Assembly (NCBI RefSeq): GCF_019200975.1
Contig: NZ_JAHTMR010000001.1
Span: 885,400-949,399 of the forward strand
Reading direction: 5' to 3'
DNA: 64,000 nucleotides
DNA from: Pseudomonas sp. PD9R
Lineage (GTDB): Bacteria > Pseudomonadota > Gammaproteobacteria > Pseudomonadales > Pseudomonadaceae
The notes under the pieces were generated by a model. The model saw only the letters and a program-made list of their open reading frames with translations. It was not told the DNA's origin and did no database searches. The position numbers and the translations under genes are program-made. Each line of letters begins with the position of its first letter. Position 1 is the first letter of the stretch. This document shows positions 17,169-27,154 of the stretch, in pieces.

Positions 17169-18196
17169 TTGACCAGCCATTCGTTCCACCGTGTCGCGAT
17201 GGCCGGACCGTTCTTGGCCCAGTACGCGAAATCAAGAGTGATCTGATCCTTAGCGTAAGCAGTCGGCAAATTAGGGGCGAGCACCGAGTCCAGGCGCGCC
17301 ACGCTGTCGACGTTGACCGGGGCGTAGGCGGTCAGGTTGGAGAAGTCGGCCTGTCCTTTGGCGCTGCTGGCGTTGGCCAGGAACTTCATCGCCGCGTCCT
17401 TGTTTTTCGAGCCCTTTGGAATGACCAGGATGTCGGCCATGACCAGGTTCTGTTTCCAGCTTACGCCGACGGGAGCGCCGTCTTCTTGCAGCGCGTGAAT
17501 CCGGCCGTTCCAGAACTGACCCATGCTCACTTCGCCAGAGGCCAGCAACTGTTGCGATTGCGCGCCGCCGCCCCACCAGACGATGTCTTTCTTGATGGTG
17601 TCGAGTTTCTTGAAGGCGCGATCCAGGTCCAGCGGATAGAGCTTGTCGGCGGCTACGCCATCGGCCAGCAACGCCAGTTCCAGCACGCCAGGGCTTGGCC
17701 ATTTGTAGAGCGCGCGTTTGCCGGGGTAGGTCTTGGTGTCGAACAGTGCCGACCAGTCCTGTGGCTTGGCGGCGCCTAGCTTGCCTTCGTTATAGCCGAG
17801 GACGAAGGAGAAGAAGAACGAGCCGACGCCGTGATCGGAGACGAAGCGCGGGTCGATCTTGTCGCGCTCAATCACTTTGAAATCGAGGGGTTCTAGCAGA
17901 CCTTCGGAGGCGGCGCGCAAGGCGAAATCGGCTTCTACGTCGACCACGTCCCACTGCACGTTGCCGCTTTCGACCATGGCCTTGAGTTTGCCGTAGTCGG
18001 TAGGGCCATCCTGGACCACGGTGATGCCGCTGGCCTTGCTGAACGGGTCGGCCCAGGCCTGCTTCTGCGCATCCTGAGTGCTACCGCCCCAACTAACGAA
18101 GTTGACGCTTTCGGCCGCCATCAACGCCTGGCTGGTCACACTCAGCAGTCCCGCAAAAAGAACCGCGGTTGCACGTTTGTTCAACACCATTTTCAC
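17165..18196 (-). CDS. ABC transporter substrate-binding protein, polyamine (PotD/PotF) type
   Basis: A 343-residue periplasmic protein with a clear signal peptide (MKMVLNKRATAVLFAGLLSV, cleavage probably after ALMAA near residue 28). The mature part starts VNFVSWGGSTQDAQKQAW and contains WDVVDVEADFALRAASEGLLEPLD, the layout of spermidine/putrescine-type extracellular binding proteins (PF13416). It is the first gene of the operon and lies 90-115 bases downstream of the tandem GntR operator. Members of this cluster family bind polyamines, opines, choline-like compounds or other organic cations, so the ligand cannot be fixed from sequence. Confidence 0.9.
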   Translation of the reverse strand: MKMVLNKRATAVLFAGLLSVTSQALMAAESVNFVSWGGSTQDAQKQAWADPFSKASGITVVQDGPTDYGKLKAMVESGNVQWDVVDVEADFALRAASEGLLEPLDFKVIERDKIDPRFVSDHGVGSFFFSFVLGYNEGKLGAAKPQDWSALFDTKTYPGKRALYKWPSPGVLELALLADGVAADKLYPLDLDRAFKKLDTIKKDIVWWGGGAQSQQLLASGEVSMGQFWNGRIHALQEDGAPVGVSWKQNLVMADILVIPKGSKNKDAAMKFLANASSAKGQADFSNLTAYAPVNVDSVARLDSVLAPNLPTAYAKDQITLDFAYWAKNGPAIATRWNEWLVK

Positions 18197-18285
18197 GCCC
18201 TCATTGTTGTGTTTATGAGCGGGGCTTTCAGTGCCCGCCTATCGGGAGCAACAGGTCCATCGAGTCGCTGTGACTGTCCGGTCTA

Positions 18286-18311
18286 TGGAATATCATATTA
18301 TGGTATTCCAA
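18286..18311. promoter_or_regulatory. Predicted tandem GntR operator (ABC transporter operon)
   Basis: Read on the minus strand: TTGGAATACCA-TAATA-TGATATTCCA. The palindromes TGGTATTCCA (18301-18310 on plus) and TGGAATATCA (18286-18295) start 15 bases apart. This is the clearest two-palindrome version of the regulon operator after that at 9219-9244. Confidence 0.75.
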
Positions 18312-18388
18312 ACATTGTGCAAGCACTTTGCCTTACCGGCTATCTGCCGAAAACGAATATTTTGCTGCTCAAGGGAGCATGACAGTGA

Positions 18389-18469
18389 CGAGGGAGCTTG
18401 CTCCCGCTGGGTCGCGGAGCGGCCCTAAAAAGGGCTGCTACGCAGCCCAACGGGAGCAAGCTCCCTCGC
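18389..18469. repeat. Palindromic repeat doublet (GGGAGCTTGCTCCCG type)
   Basis: CGAGGGAGCTTGCTCCCG and its inverse CGGGAGCAAGCTCCCTCG flank an inner hairpin GGGCTGCGTAGCAGCCC. It lies between the ABC operon promoter and the end of ribBA. Another REP subtype of fluorescens-group genomes. Confidence 0.8.
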
Positions 18470-18504
18470 CACAGGCAAGCCCCGAATTTGAAGGAGGCTC
18501 AAGA

Positions 18505-19614
18505 TCATCCTGTGAATGGAATACTTTCCACCACCTCCAGGTCGTACCCGGTCAACCCCGCGTATTTCAGCGGCGGACCCAAATGCCGCAACTTGCCAAC
18601 GCCAAGGTTTTGCAGGATCTGCGCACCGGTGCCGACTTCCGAATAGATCCGCGATTGCGAACGGCTGAACTGCCGTGGCGGCTGGGTCAATTGCGGTACC
18701 CGCTCAAGCAGCGCCTGAGAAGATTCGTGATTGGCCAGCACCACAACCACGCCGCGTCCTTCTTCGGCCACTCGTTGCAACGCTGCCCACAATGTCCAAT
18801 TGGACGGACCGCTGTATTCGGCGCCAACCAGATCGCGCAACGGGTCGATCACATGCACGCGCACCAGCGTCGCTTCTTCGCGGCGCAATTCGCCCATGAC
18901 CATTGCCATGTGGACACCGCCTTCGATGCGATCCTCAAAGGTGATCAGACGAAAGGTGCCATGCACGGTCGGCAGTTCACGTTCGCCGATGCGCACCACG
19001 GTATGTTCCGTGCTCAGTCGATAGTGAATCAGGTCGGCGATGGTGCCGATCTTGATTCCGTGCCTGCGCGCAAACACTTCCAGGTCCGGGCGACGGGCCA
19101 TGGTGCCGTCATCATTCATGACTTCGACGATCACCGAGGCCGGGGTGAAACCGGCCAGGCGTGCCAGGTCGCAACCGGCCTCGGTATGGCCGGCGCGGGT
19201 CAGCACGCCGCCTTCGCGGGCACGCAAGGGGAAGATGTGGCCGGGTTGCACGATGTCGGCGGGGCCAGCATCAGGGGCGACGGCGGCTGCCACGGTGCGG
19301 GCCCGGTCGGCGGCGGAGATACCGGTGGTCACGCCGATGGCCGCTTCGATCGACACAGTGAACGCGGTACTGAATACACTGCCATTACTCGGCACCATTT
19401 GCTCAAGGCCCAGGCGCTGGCAGTGGTCATCGGTCAAAGTCAGGCAGATCAACCCACGCGCTTCCCGGGCCATGAAGCTGATGTCCTGGGCCGTGCAGCG
19501 GTCGGCGGCCAGCAACAGGTCGCCTTCGTTTTCCCGGTCTTCGTCGTCAACCAGGAGCACCATCTTGCCTTGGCGGTAGTCTTCGATAATTTCTTCGATG
19601 CTGTTGAAGGCCAT
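18505..19614 (-). CDS. ribBA: RibBA-like protein: active DHBP synthase, degenerate GTP cyclohydrolase II domain
   Basis: A 369-residue fusion. The N-terminal RibB domain (about 1-200) keeps the acidic metal site [11 protein letters not shown] (residues 22-32) and RAGHTEA, so it should make 3,4-dihydroxy-2-butanone 4-phosphate from ribulose 5-phosphate. The C-terminal half aligns with GTP cyclohydrolase II ([20 protein letters not shown]), but where RibA has three zinc cysteines it reads [18 protein letters not shown], with none, so that activity is presumably lost. Its position under a GntR operator, 35 bases upstream, inside a flavin-monooxygenase regulon suggests inducible flavin supply. 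The housekeeping copy would be elsewhere. Confidence 0.88.
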   Translation of the reverse strand: MAFNSIEEIIEDYRQGKMVLLVDDEDRENEGDLLLAADRCTAQDISFMAREARGLICLTLTDDHCQRLGLEQMVPSNGSVFSTAFTVSIEAAIGVTTGISAADRARTVAAAVAPDAGPADIVQPGHIFPLRAREGGVLTRAGHTEAGCDLARLAGFTPASVIVEVMNDDGTMARRPDLEVFARRHGIKIGTIADLIHYRLSTEHTVVRIGERELPTVHGTFRLITFEDRIEGGVHMAMVMGELRREEATLVRVHVIDPLRDLVGAEYSGPSNWTLWAALQRVAEEGRGVVVVLANHESSQALLERVPQLTQPPRQFSRSQSRIYSEVGTGAQILQNLGVGKLRHLGPPLKYAGLTGYDLEVVESIPFTG

Positions 19615-19648
19615 GTAAGGAGTCTCGGTGTTTGATGGATTTATATTG

Positions 19649-19665
19649 TGGTATACCATAATACA
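19649..19665. promoter_or_regulatory. Predicted GntR operator (ribBA / DUF1330 divergent promoter)
   Basis: TGGTATACCATAATACA, a perfect consensus match, 35 bases before ribBA (minus) and about 28 bases before the DUF1330 gene (plus). Confidence 0.85.
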
Positions 19666-19685
19666 AAATAAGCAAAGAGGTCACT

Positions 19686-19982
19686 ATGAAGGCGTACTGG
19701 ATTGCACACGTGGACATCACCGACCCCGATCAATACAGCCAATACACCCAGCGGGCGCCGAAGGCGTTTGCTCAATACGGCGGGCGGATTCTGGCGCGTG
19801 GCGGGCGCACCGAAGCACTGGAAGGGCGCGTGACACCGCAACGCAGCGTGGTGATTGAATTCGATTCCTACGAACAGGCGCTGGCCTGTTATCGGTCAGA
19901 TCTTTATCAGGAGGCGAGGGGGCATCGAGAAGGCGTGGCCCGGGCCGAGGTGATCATCGTCGAAGGCGTGGCACCGGTCTGA
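19686..19982 (+). CDS. DUF1330 domain protein
   Basis: A 98-residue DUF1330 (PF07045) protein of the dimeric alpha-beta barrel superfamily: MKAYWIAHVDITDPDQYSQY, GGRILARGG, and the VVIEFDSYEQALACYRSDLYQ segment. Function is unknown. Relatives of the fold include small monooxygenases, heme- and substrate-binding accessory proteins and YciI-type enzymes. GAGG precedes the start. It is transcribed divergently from ribBA from a shared GntR operator, so it is a probable accessory of the pathway. Confidence 0.85.
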   Translation: MKAYWIAHVDITDPDQYSQYTQRAPKAFAQYGGRILARGGRTEALEGRVTPQRSVVIEFDSYEQALACYRSDLYQEARGHREGVARAEVIIVEGVAPV

Positions 19983-20015
19983 CAAACGTTCCTACAACGT
20001 TCTACAGACGGACGA

Positions 20016-20046
20016 ATGTAGGCGCAGCCTTCGGCAGCTCCTACAT
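20016..20046. repeat. Single REP element
   Basis: ATGTAGGCGCAGCCTTCGGCAGCTCCTACAT forms a short palindrome between convergent genes (DUF1330 and Nudix). Confidence 0.7.
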
Positions 20047-20063
20047 GAATTGTGTTGGGGCCG

Positions 20064-21382
<1,319 letters not shown>

Positions 21383-21456
21383 GGGGTCCGCTCTTAATGT
21401 GGCTGTCCATGCAGAACGGGCATCGTGCGTGCCCGTTGAGATCAAACAGCCGAGGG

Positions 21457-21846
21457 TTAACTGGAGGCCTCGGCATCGGCTTCGGCGAAGGCTTCACGGG
21501 CAAGCCGGAAACTGTCCACGGCAGCGGGAACACCGCAATATATGCCGACCTGAAGCAGAATTTCGCGTATTTGCTCACGACTCAGGCCGTTACGCAAGGC
21601 ACCGCGTACATGCAGCTTGAGTTCGTGCGGCCGGTTGAGGGCCGAGATCATCGCCAGGTTGATCATGCTGCGCTCTTTGAGCGACAAGCCCTCGCGGCCC
21701 CAGACGTGACCCCAGCAATATTCGGTGACCATTTCCTGCAGGGGGCGGGTGAATTCGTCGGCGTTTTCCATCGAGCGATTCACATAGGCTTCGCCCAGTA
21801 CTTGGGTGCGGATCTTCAAGCCTTTTTCGTATTTCTCATTGCTCAT
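21457..21846 (-). CDS. Carboxymuconolactone-decarboxylase-family protein (PcaC-like)
   Basis: A 129-residue all-helical protein of the CMD/AhpD superfamily: MSNEKYEKGLKIRTQVLG, CWGHVWGREGLSLKERSMIN, HELKLHVRGALRNGLSREQIRE, QVGIYCGVPAAVDSFR. The length and pattern fit PcaC-like 4-carboxymuconolactone decarboxylase rather than peroxidatic AhpD, whose CxxC is absent. No beta-ketoadipate genes are nearby, so it probably acts on a ring-opened or lactone-like intermediate of this pathway. The start at 21846 is preferred because AGAGGA lies 6 bases before it; an ATG immediately upstream (21849) is too close. Confidence 0.88.
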   Translation of the reverse strand: MSNEKYEKGLKIRTQVLGEAYVNRSMENADEFTRPLQEMVTEYCWGHVWGREGLSLKERSMINLAMISALNRPHELKLHVRGALRNGLSREQIREILLQVGIYCGVPAAVDSFRLAREAFAEADAEASS

Positions 21847-21883
21847 CATCTTCCTCTCACTCACCGAAACCCCTGTAGGAACT

Positions 21884-21973
21884 GTGTAGGAGCTGTCGAG
21901 TGCAACGAGGCTGCGATCTTTTGATTCTAAAAAGGGCAACATCAAAAGATCGCAGCCTGCGGCAGCTCCTGCA
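21884..21973. repeat. REP doublet between flavin reductase 2 and the CMD-like gene
   Basis: GGCTGCGATCTTTTGAT pairs with ATCAAAAGATCGCAGCC across a 15-base loop, flanked by TGTAGGAGCTG and CAGCTCCTGCAGG. It sits inside the operon and may modulate expression of the distal genes (CMD-like, GntR, Nudix). Confidence 0.8.
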
Positions 21974-21982
21974 GGAGGCCTG

Positions 21983-22468
21983 TCAGGCCAAAGTGGGCAA
22001 CGGGCCCAATTTGCCTTTGTGGTAGATCATTGGCGTGACGGGCTGCGCGGGGAGAATCAGGTTCTTCACCGCGCCGACGATGATGGCGTGATCGCCGCCG
22101 TCGTATTCGCGCCACAGTTCGCATTCGATGATCGCCGTGGCCTTGGCCAGCAGCGGGTTGCCGAGTTCACTCAGGTGCCAGTCGATGCCGTTGGCCTTGT
22201 CCTTGCCCTTACCGGCAAAGGCATAAGCTTCGGCAGTCTGGTCGGCGGACAGCAAATGAATCGCGAACTGCTTGCTGTCGCGCAGCACCGGGTAGGTGTC
22301 AGAGGCATAGTTGGGGCAGAACAGCACCAGTGCCGGATCAATCGACAGTGCACTGAAGGCGCTGGCGGTGATGCCGACGATGCCGCCGCTCGGGTCCAGC
22401 GTTGTCACAATCGTGACGCCGGACGGGAACGAGCTCATGACGTCTTTGTAAATGCCGGGTTCGATCAT
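21983..22468 (-). CDS. Flavin reductase domain protein, copy 2
   Basis: A 161-residue RutF/HpaC-type flavin reductase, a clear paralogue of the 11335-11820 product: VMSSFPSGVTIVTTLDPSG, GITASAFSALSIDPALVLFC, FAIHLLSADQT, GGDHAIIVGAV. It lies 12 bases after the aldehyde dehydrogenase gene in the DUF1185 operon. It presumably supplies FMNH2 to the LLM monooxygenase encoded 13 kb away in the same regulon. Confidence 0.9.
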   Translation of the reverse strand: MIEPGIYKDVMSSFPSGVTIVTTLDPSGGIVGITASAFSALSIDPALVLFCPNYASDTYPVLRDSKQFAIHLLSADQTAEAYAFAGKGKDKANGIDWHLSELGNPLLAKATAIIECELWREYDGGDHAIIVGAVKNLILPAQPVTPMIYHKGKLGPLPTLA

Positions 22469-22480
22469 TTCTCAGGACTC

Positions 22481-23962
22481 CTAGCGCATCACAAACGGAT
22501 CAGGCATCGGTGCCTGGGAAAGGTTGATCCACACCGTTTTCAGCTCGGTGTAGGCCAGCACCGAATCGATGCCGCTTTCGCGTCCATAGCCGCTGTTCTT
22601 GAACCCGCCGATCGGCGCCATGGCCGAAACCGCACGGTAGGTGTTGACCCAGATGATTCCGGATCGCACGTCGCGGGCCAGACGATGGGCGCGGCCCAGA
22701 TCCCGGGTCCAGATGCCGGCGGCGAGGCCGAACTGCGAGTCGTTGGCGATCGCCAGCGCTTCGGCTTCGTCCTTGAAACGGATGACCGAAGCCACCGGGC
22801 CGAACACTTCTTCTTGCATGATCTTCATCGAGTTGCGGTCGCACTCGAACAGCGTCGGTTCGTAGAACCAGCCGTCGCCCAAGTTCTGCGGACGCTTGCC
22901 ACCCAGGCGCAGGCGCGCGCCTTCGGCAATCGCATCAGCGACCAGACCTTCAACCACTGCCAGTTGCTGCGCCGTGGCCATCGGGCCCATTTCACTGCTG
23001 TCTTCCTGGGGGTTGCCTATGCGGATGCGCTGGGCGCGTTCCACCAGGCGATCTACGAACTCGTCGTAGATTTCGTCCTGCACCAAGAGGCGTGAACCGG
23101 ACACACAGCTCTGACCGGAGGCGGCGTAGATCCCGGCAATGGCGCCGTTGATCGCGCTGTCGAGGTCGGCGTCGGCGAAGATGATGTTCGGCGACTTGCC
23201 GCCCAGTTCCAGCGACAATTTGGCGAAGTTCTCGGCGCTGCTGCGCACCACATGCCGCGCCGTCGCTGCACCGCCCGTGAAGGCGATTTTGCGGATTAGC
23301 GGATGACGGGTCAGGGCCGCGCCGGTGCTCGGGCCGTAACCGGTCACGACGTTGACCACTCCCGGCGGAATCCCGGCTTCCAGCGCCAGTCGTGCCAGTT
23401 CGAGAATGGTCGCCGAGGCATGCTCGGAGGGCTTGATCACGATGGTGTTGCCCGCCGCCAACGCCGGCGCAAGCTTGATTGCGGTCAGGTACAGCGGGCT
23501 GTTCCAAGGGATGATCGCCGCGACCACGCCCATGGCTTCGTGCACGGTGTAGGCAAACAGGTCCGGCTTGTCGAGGGGCAGGGTGCCGCCTTCGAGCTTG
23601 TCGGCCAGGCCTGCGGTGTAGTGGAAGAACTCTGGCAGATAACCGACCTGACCACGGGTTTCTCGGATCAGCTTGCCGTTGTCGCGGCTTTCCAGCTGGG
23701 CCAGTTGTTCCTTGTTTTCGGCGATCAGATCGCCCAGACGCCGCAGCAATTTGCCGCGAGCGGTGGCGGTCAGGCCACGCCAGGCCGGGCTGTCAAAAGC
23801 GCTCTGCGCAGCCTGTACGGCGCGCTCGACGTCGGCTTCGTCGGCATCAGGCAGTTCAGCCCAAGGTTCGGCCAGGGCCGGGTTCAGGCTTTCAAAGGTC
23901 TTGCCGGAGAGGGCATCAACCCATTCACCGCCGATGCACATCTGGAAGCGTGCGAGTGTCAT
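22481..23962 (-). CDS. NAD(P)-dependent aldehyde dehydrogenase
   Basis: A 493-residue ALDH-superfamily enzyme. The oxyanion asparagine is in IIPWNSPLY (Asn154), the general-base glutamate in LELGGKSPN (Glu252) and the nucleophile in ASGQSCVSGSR (Cys286). It should oxidise an aldehyde to the acid; it resembles the betaine-aldehyde/semialdehyde group, but the exact substrate is not readable. Its ATG overlaps the upstream alpha/beta hydrolase stop by four bases, so the two are translationally coupled. In the proposed pathway it would oxidise a semialdehyde released after ring cleavage. Confidence 0.92.
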   Translation of the reverse strand: MTLARFQMCIGGEWVDALSGKTFESLNPALAEPWAELPDADEADVERAVQAAQSAFDSPAWRGLTATARGKLLRRLGDLIAENKEQLAQLESRDNGKLIRETRGQVGYLPEFFHYTAGLADKLEGGTLPLDKPDLFAYTVHEAMGVVAAIIPWNSPLYLTAIKLAPALAAGNTIVIKPSEHASATILELARLALEAGIPPGVVNVVTGYGPSTGAALTRHPLIRKIAFTGGAATARHVVRSSAENFAKLSLELGGKSPNIIFADADLDSAINGAIAGIYAASGQSCVSGSRLLVQDEIYDEFVDRLVERAQRIRIGNPQEDSSEMGPMATAQQLAVVEGLVADAIAEGARLRLGGKRPQNLGDGWFYEPTLFECDRNSMKIMQEEVFGPVASVIRFKDEAEALAIANDSQFGLAAGIWTRDLGRAHRLARDVRSGIIWVNTYRAVSAMAPIGGFKNSGYGRESGIDSVLAYTELKTVWINLSQAPMPDPFVMR

Positions 23963-24792
23963 GCAACGATCCCCTTTATTTGGTTTTGTCGGGAGTGCGC
24001 TTTGGCGAGAAATTCCAGCAACAGCTGGTTGACCAGGCGCGGCGATTCTACGGGCATCATATGCCGCTGCTCGGCGAGTACGGCAACCGTCGCGCCGGGA
24101 ATGCGCTCGGCCAGTTGCTGTGCCATTTCCGGGGTCGAGCCCGGGTCCAGTTCGCCGGTGGCGATCAGCGCCGGCACCTGAATGCTGGCCAGATCGTCTG
24201 CGCGGTACATGTCTTGGGTCGCAAACAGTTCATAGGTGGTCAAATAACCCTGGGGATCATTGCCGGCCAACGTTTGGCGAATCGCGGCAATCTGTGCCGG
24301 ATTGGCTGCCTGGTATTCACGGCTGAACCAGCGCGACAACGCGGCTTCGGCGTTGGCGTCCGGCCCGTGCTCCGCCGCTTGTGCGGTGCGGGCGATGACC
24401 CCGGCGCGTTGTTCGGCGCTGCGATTGAACACGCTGTTGAGCACCACCAGGCTTTGCAAGCGTTGCGGGTAATGCAGGGCAAAGGCCCGCGCCACCAACC
24501 CGCCCATGGAAAAGCCGATCACCGCCGCTTTAGGCAATTGCAGATGATCGAGCAACTCCAGCAATTGGTCGGCATAACCGAGCAGCGGCGTACCGCTTTT
24601 GGGGCGCGGACTGGCGCCATGCCCGAGCATGTCATAGGCGATGACGCGGTATTGAGTGGCCAGGCCAACAATCTGGCCGCCCCACATTTCTTTATTCAGG
24701 CCCACGCCGTGGATCAAGACCACGGGCTGGCCTTGGCCGGTCGCCAGGTAACTGGTTCCAGCCGGGGTGCGTTCAGCGGTGAGCCGAATCAT
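23959..24792 (-). CDS. Alpha/beta-fold hydrolase
   Basis: A 277-residue alpha/beta hydrolase. The oxyanion segment is LIHGVGLNKEMW, the nucleophile elbow GFSMGG carries Ser95, and the acid and base are Asp216 (TGELDPGS) and His244 (EQRHMMP). Start at 24792, with AGGAG 7 bases upstream, rather than the ATG at 24807. It stands in the position RutD holds in the rut operon. It may hydrolyse an ester, lactone, carbamate or enamine intermediate. Confidence 0.9.
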   Translation of the reverse strand: MIRLTAERTPAGTSYLATGQGQPVVLIHGVGLNKEMWGGQIVGLATQYRVIAYDMLGHGASPRPKSGTPLLGYADQLLELLDHLQLPKAAVIGFSMGGLVARAFALHYPQRLQSLVVLNSVFNRSAEQRAGVIARTAQAAEHGPDANAEAALSRWFSREYQAANPAQIAAIRQTLAGNDPQGYLTTYELFATQDMYRADDLASIQVPALIATGELDPGSTPEMAQQLAERIPGATVAVLAEQRHMMPVESPRLVNQLLLEFLAKAHSRQNQIKGIVA

Positions 24793-24837
24793 GGAGCGCT
24801 CCTGCATACCTTTTTGTTGTCGTTATCCCGGCCGGGC

Positions 24838-25428
24838 TTATTGGGCTTTCTCGGCCGCCAGCTCTTCCAGATCGATGTAACGGTTACCGATGCGCGGGTG
24901 CAGGCGGCCGCCGTCGGCGCAACCGAGTACCACGACGATTTCGTCGGCACGCGGGGCGTCTTCGATCTGCATTTCCAGGGTGATGTAGTGCGAACGCAGG
25001 CCTTCATCGTCCTTGTGCATCATCGGGATCTGAATGGAAGTGCCCGGGCCGCCGCGCTTGTTAGTGAAGCTCAGGTAGCTCTTGGCTTTCACGGCTTCGC
25101 GGTAGTGGTTACCAAAGCGCAGGGTATGGATGACGGCTGAAGCGTGTTCGATTTCGCCATCGGCACCGACCACGGCGGCTTTGCCATAAGCTTCAATCTT
25201 CTCGGCTCCGCCGATGATGCCCACCAGACGTTCAACCATCAGCGCGCCGAGATCGGAGCAGTTAGCGCGGATCTGCGGCTTCAGGTCTTCAACGAAACCG
25301 TTGCCCAGCCACGGGTTCTTCATTACCACGGCCAGGCCGACCATGGTCACAGGCGTATCGGTGGCCTTGCCGCCTTCAATAAAGGTTTCTTCGACATAGC
25401 TGACGATCTTGCGGATTTCGAAACTCAT
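24838..25428 (-). CDS. DUF1185 / 'amino acid synthesis' family protein
   Basis: A 196-residue protein matching the DUF1185 (AA_synth, PF06684) family: IRKIVSYVEETFIEGG, VVMKNPWLGNGFVEDL, GADGEIEHASAVIHTLRFG and VVVLGCADGGRLHPRIGN. The 'amino acid synthesis' label is historical; no biochemical activity is established to my knowledge. First gene of the operon that continues with the alpha/beta hydrolase, 42 bases downstream of a perfect GntR operator. GGAGC precedes the start at 25428. Its position first in a strictly catabolic operon makes an enzymatic step likely. Confidence 0.85.
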   Translation of the reverse strand: MSFEIRKIVSYVEETFIEGGKATDTPVTMVGLAVVMKNPWLGNGFVEDLKPQIRANCSDLGALMVERLVGIIGGAEKIEAYGKAAVVGADGEIEHASAVIHTLRFGNHYREAVKAKSYLSFTNKRGGPGTSIQIPMMHKDDEGLRSHYITLEMQIEDAPRADEIVVVLGCADGGRLHPRIGNRYIDLEELAAEKAQ

Positions 25429-25469
25429 GAGCTGCTCCATTTCAGGGTGGAAAGTGTCTGTGCGTATGA

Positions 25470-25486
25470 TGGTATACCATAATACC
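25470..25486. promoter_or_regulatory. Predicted GntR operator (DUF1185 operon)
   Basis: TGGTATACCATAATACC, perfect consensus, 42 bases upstream of the minus-strand operon start. Confidence 0.85.
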
Positions 25487-25575
25487 GGATGCGCAAGACC
25501 CTGAAATGGGTTTCTGGTCGGAAGGCGATGAAAAGGAGAGATGAGGGGGCGGCGGCTATTAACCCATCACAGGAA

Positions 25576-27024
25576 TCAACTCAGGAAACCCGCGACCATC
25601 GCGACCAGCGCCGTATTGAGACAAACCAGTGCGAAGCCAAACCGGATCAACTCGCTTTCTTCCTCGGCGTCGGTTTTTGCCAATCCCACGATCAGCATGA
25701 CGATCGACATCGAGCCCAGTGCCGCATGACCTGCCGCGCTGTTCTGGACCGCTGCCAGCAACAGGCGAGCCGGTTCGGGCAGCAGTGCAATGGCCGGCAT
25801 GAAGATCGCGTTGCCGCCAACGTTAGAGCCGGTCATGTAGCCTGACAGCGCACCGAACAGGGCAACCAGTGGCGTCGCGGCGGTGGGCGGAAGACCAGCC
25901 AGCAGCTGCATCAATCCAGCCAGAAAGCCTGCCTTTACCATCATTTGCGACATGGCCAGAAAGAAAAAAATGGTCAGCAGTGGCCGTTTCGCTCGCGCCG
26001 CCAACGCCTGGGGGAGGCTGATATCAAGTGATGACTGGCGCGGTGTGGCGCGTGCGCGAAGCCACATGCCCCCCAGCACCAGAAGCAGCGCCAGCCCGGG
26101 CGAGGCCAATGGCTTCCAGTTAACCTGGGCGCCCGCCACGACCCAATGGTCCTGCCAGGAGGTGATCGTCCAGACCATCTTCAAACCGACAATGCAAACA
26201 ATCAGCACCAGATACGGCCATGCCTGACGCGGCCATTGCACCGCACGGTGCTCGCTATCACTGCGGCGCAGTCGCCATAGCCCCACTGCCAGCACCGTCA
26301 CTGCTGTCGCCATACCTGCACAAACGCCGGCTACTTCCGGCCCGAACCAGCGACTGGCACCGTAAAGCACAGCCATGAACAACAGCCAGAAAGCGCCCAG
26401 TGCACCCCATGCGCGCGGTTCTCGAACACCTGCCAGGTAGAGCGCTATCGCACTGAGGGCGAGAAAAACCGGCGCGCTGGCCAGTGCTGAGGTCGAAGCC
26501 AGCGCAGAGGCGTCCAGGTGAGCCAGCGAGGCGCCAATGACCGATGCCAGCCCGAGCGTCCCCCAAGGCATGATTGCCATGCCGACCAGCGCTATGCGTA
26601 ACGCGACCCTGCGCTCGAAGAGGCTCAGCAACAGCGGCACCGTTGCGATCAGTGACACGCCGAAGCCGGTCATCGCCTCCAGCAATGGCGCCAGTCCAAG
26701 TACGATGAACACGACTTGATCGCCGCGGCCCAACCCCAGCGAACGCACCCATTGGCTCAGCGCCAGGTTGACGCCCAGGCGTTCGATCAAAATCACGAAA
26801 GCCAGCCCCGGCACGATCACGAAAGCGGTGCTCGCAAACAGCACCGCCGTATCCTCAGTGGCGGCCACCATACTGCCAAGGTGCCAGGCATCGGCAGCAC
26901 CCGCGAGCCACAGCATCACGACCAGTAAAGTGCCTGCGATGGCGGCTTGAACAGGCGGGCGACGCAGCACGACGAGCATGGCGGTGACCAGCAGAATCGG
27001 GGAAAGATGAAACAGTGCGTCCAT
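25576..27024 (-). CDS. L-lactate permease (LctP) family transporter
   Basis: A 482-residue protein with about twelve to thirteen helices and the LctP (PF02652) signature LLEAMTGFGVSLIATVPLLLS, plus SGYMTGSNVGGNAIFMPAI near the C-terminus. LctP proteins import L-/D-lactate or glycolate with protons; shorter family members like this (LctP itself is about 550 residues) may carry other hydroxy- or carboxylic acids. It is transcribed divergently from an AsnC/Lrp regulator, its likely controller. No lactate dehydrogenase genes are adjacent. Confidence 0.85.
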   Translation of the reverse strand: MDALFHLSPILLVTAMLVVLRRPPVQAAIAGTLLVVMLWLAGAADAWHLGSMVAATEDTAVLFASTAFVIVPGLAFVILIERLGVNLALSQWVRSLGLGRGDQVVFIVLGLAPLLEAMTGFGVSLIATVPLLLSLFERRVALRIALVGMAIMPWGTLGLASVIGASLAHLDASALASTSALASAPVFLALSAIALYLAGVREPRAWGALGAFWLLFMAVLYGASRWFGPEVAGVCAGMATAVTVLAVGLWRLRRSDSEHRAVQWPRQAWPYLVLIVCIVGLKMVWTITSWQDHWVVAGAQVNWKPLASPGLALLLVLGGMWLRARATPRQSSLDISLPQALAARAKRPLLTIFFFLAMSQMMVKAGFLAGLMQLLAGLPPTAATPLVALFGALSGYMTGSNVGGNAIFMPAIALLPEPARLLLAAVQNSAAGHAALGSMSIVMLIVGLAKTDAEEESELIRFGFALVCLNTALVAMVAGFLS

Positions 27025-27154
27025 GCCAAAAGTATCCTGTAAGCGCTCCCGAGCAGCTGCGGATGCAGGCTCTGGGCAAGATAATATTTCGCATGACTGG
27101 ATAAAGGTTCGCAGTTTTCTGGTAGTTTTCGAGAAAATTTATCGCCGGCCTACC

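Noticed and set aside
21457..21846. AhpD-type alkylhydroperoxidase
   Set aside because: The CxxC redox motif required for peroxidase activity is absent; the pattern fits PcaC-like proteins.
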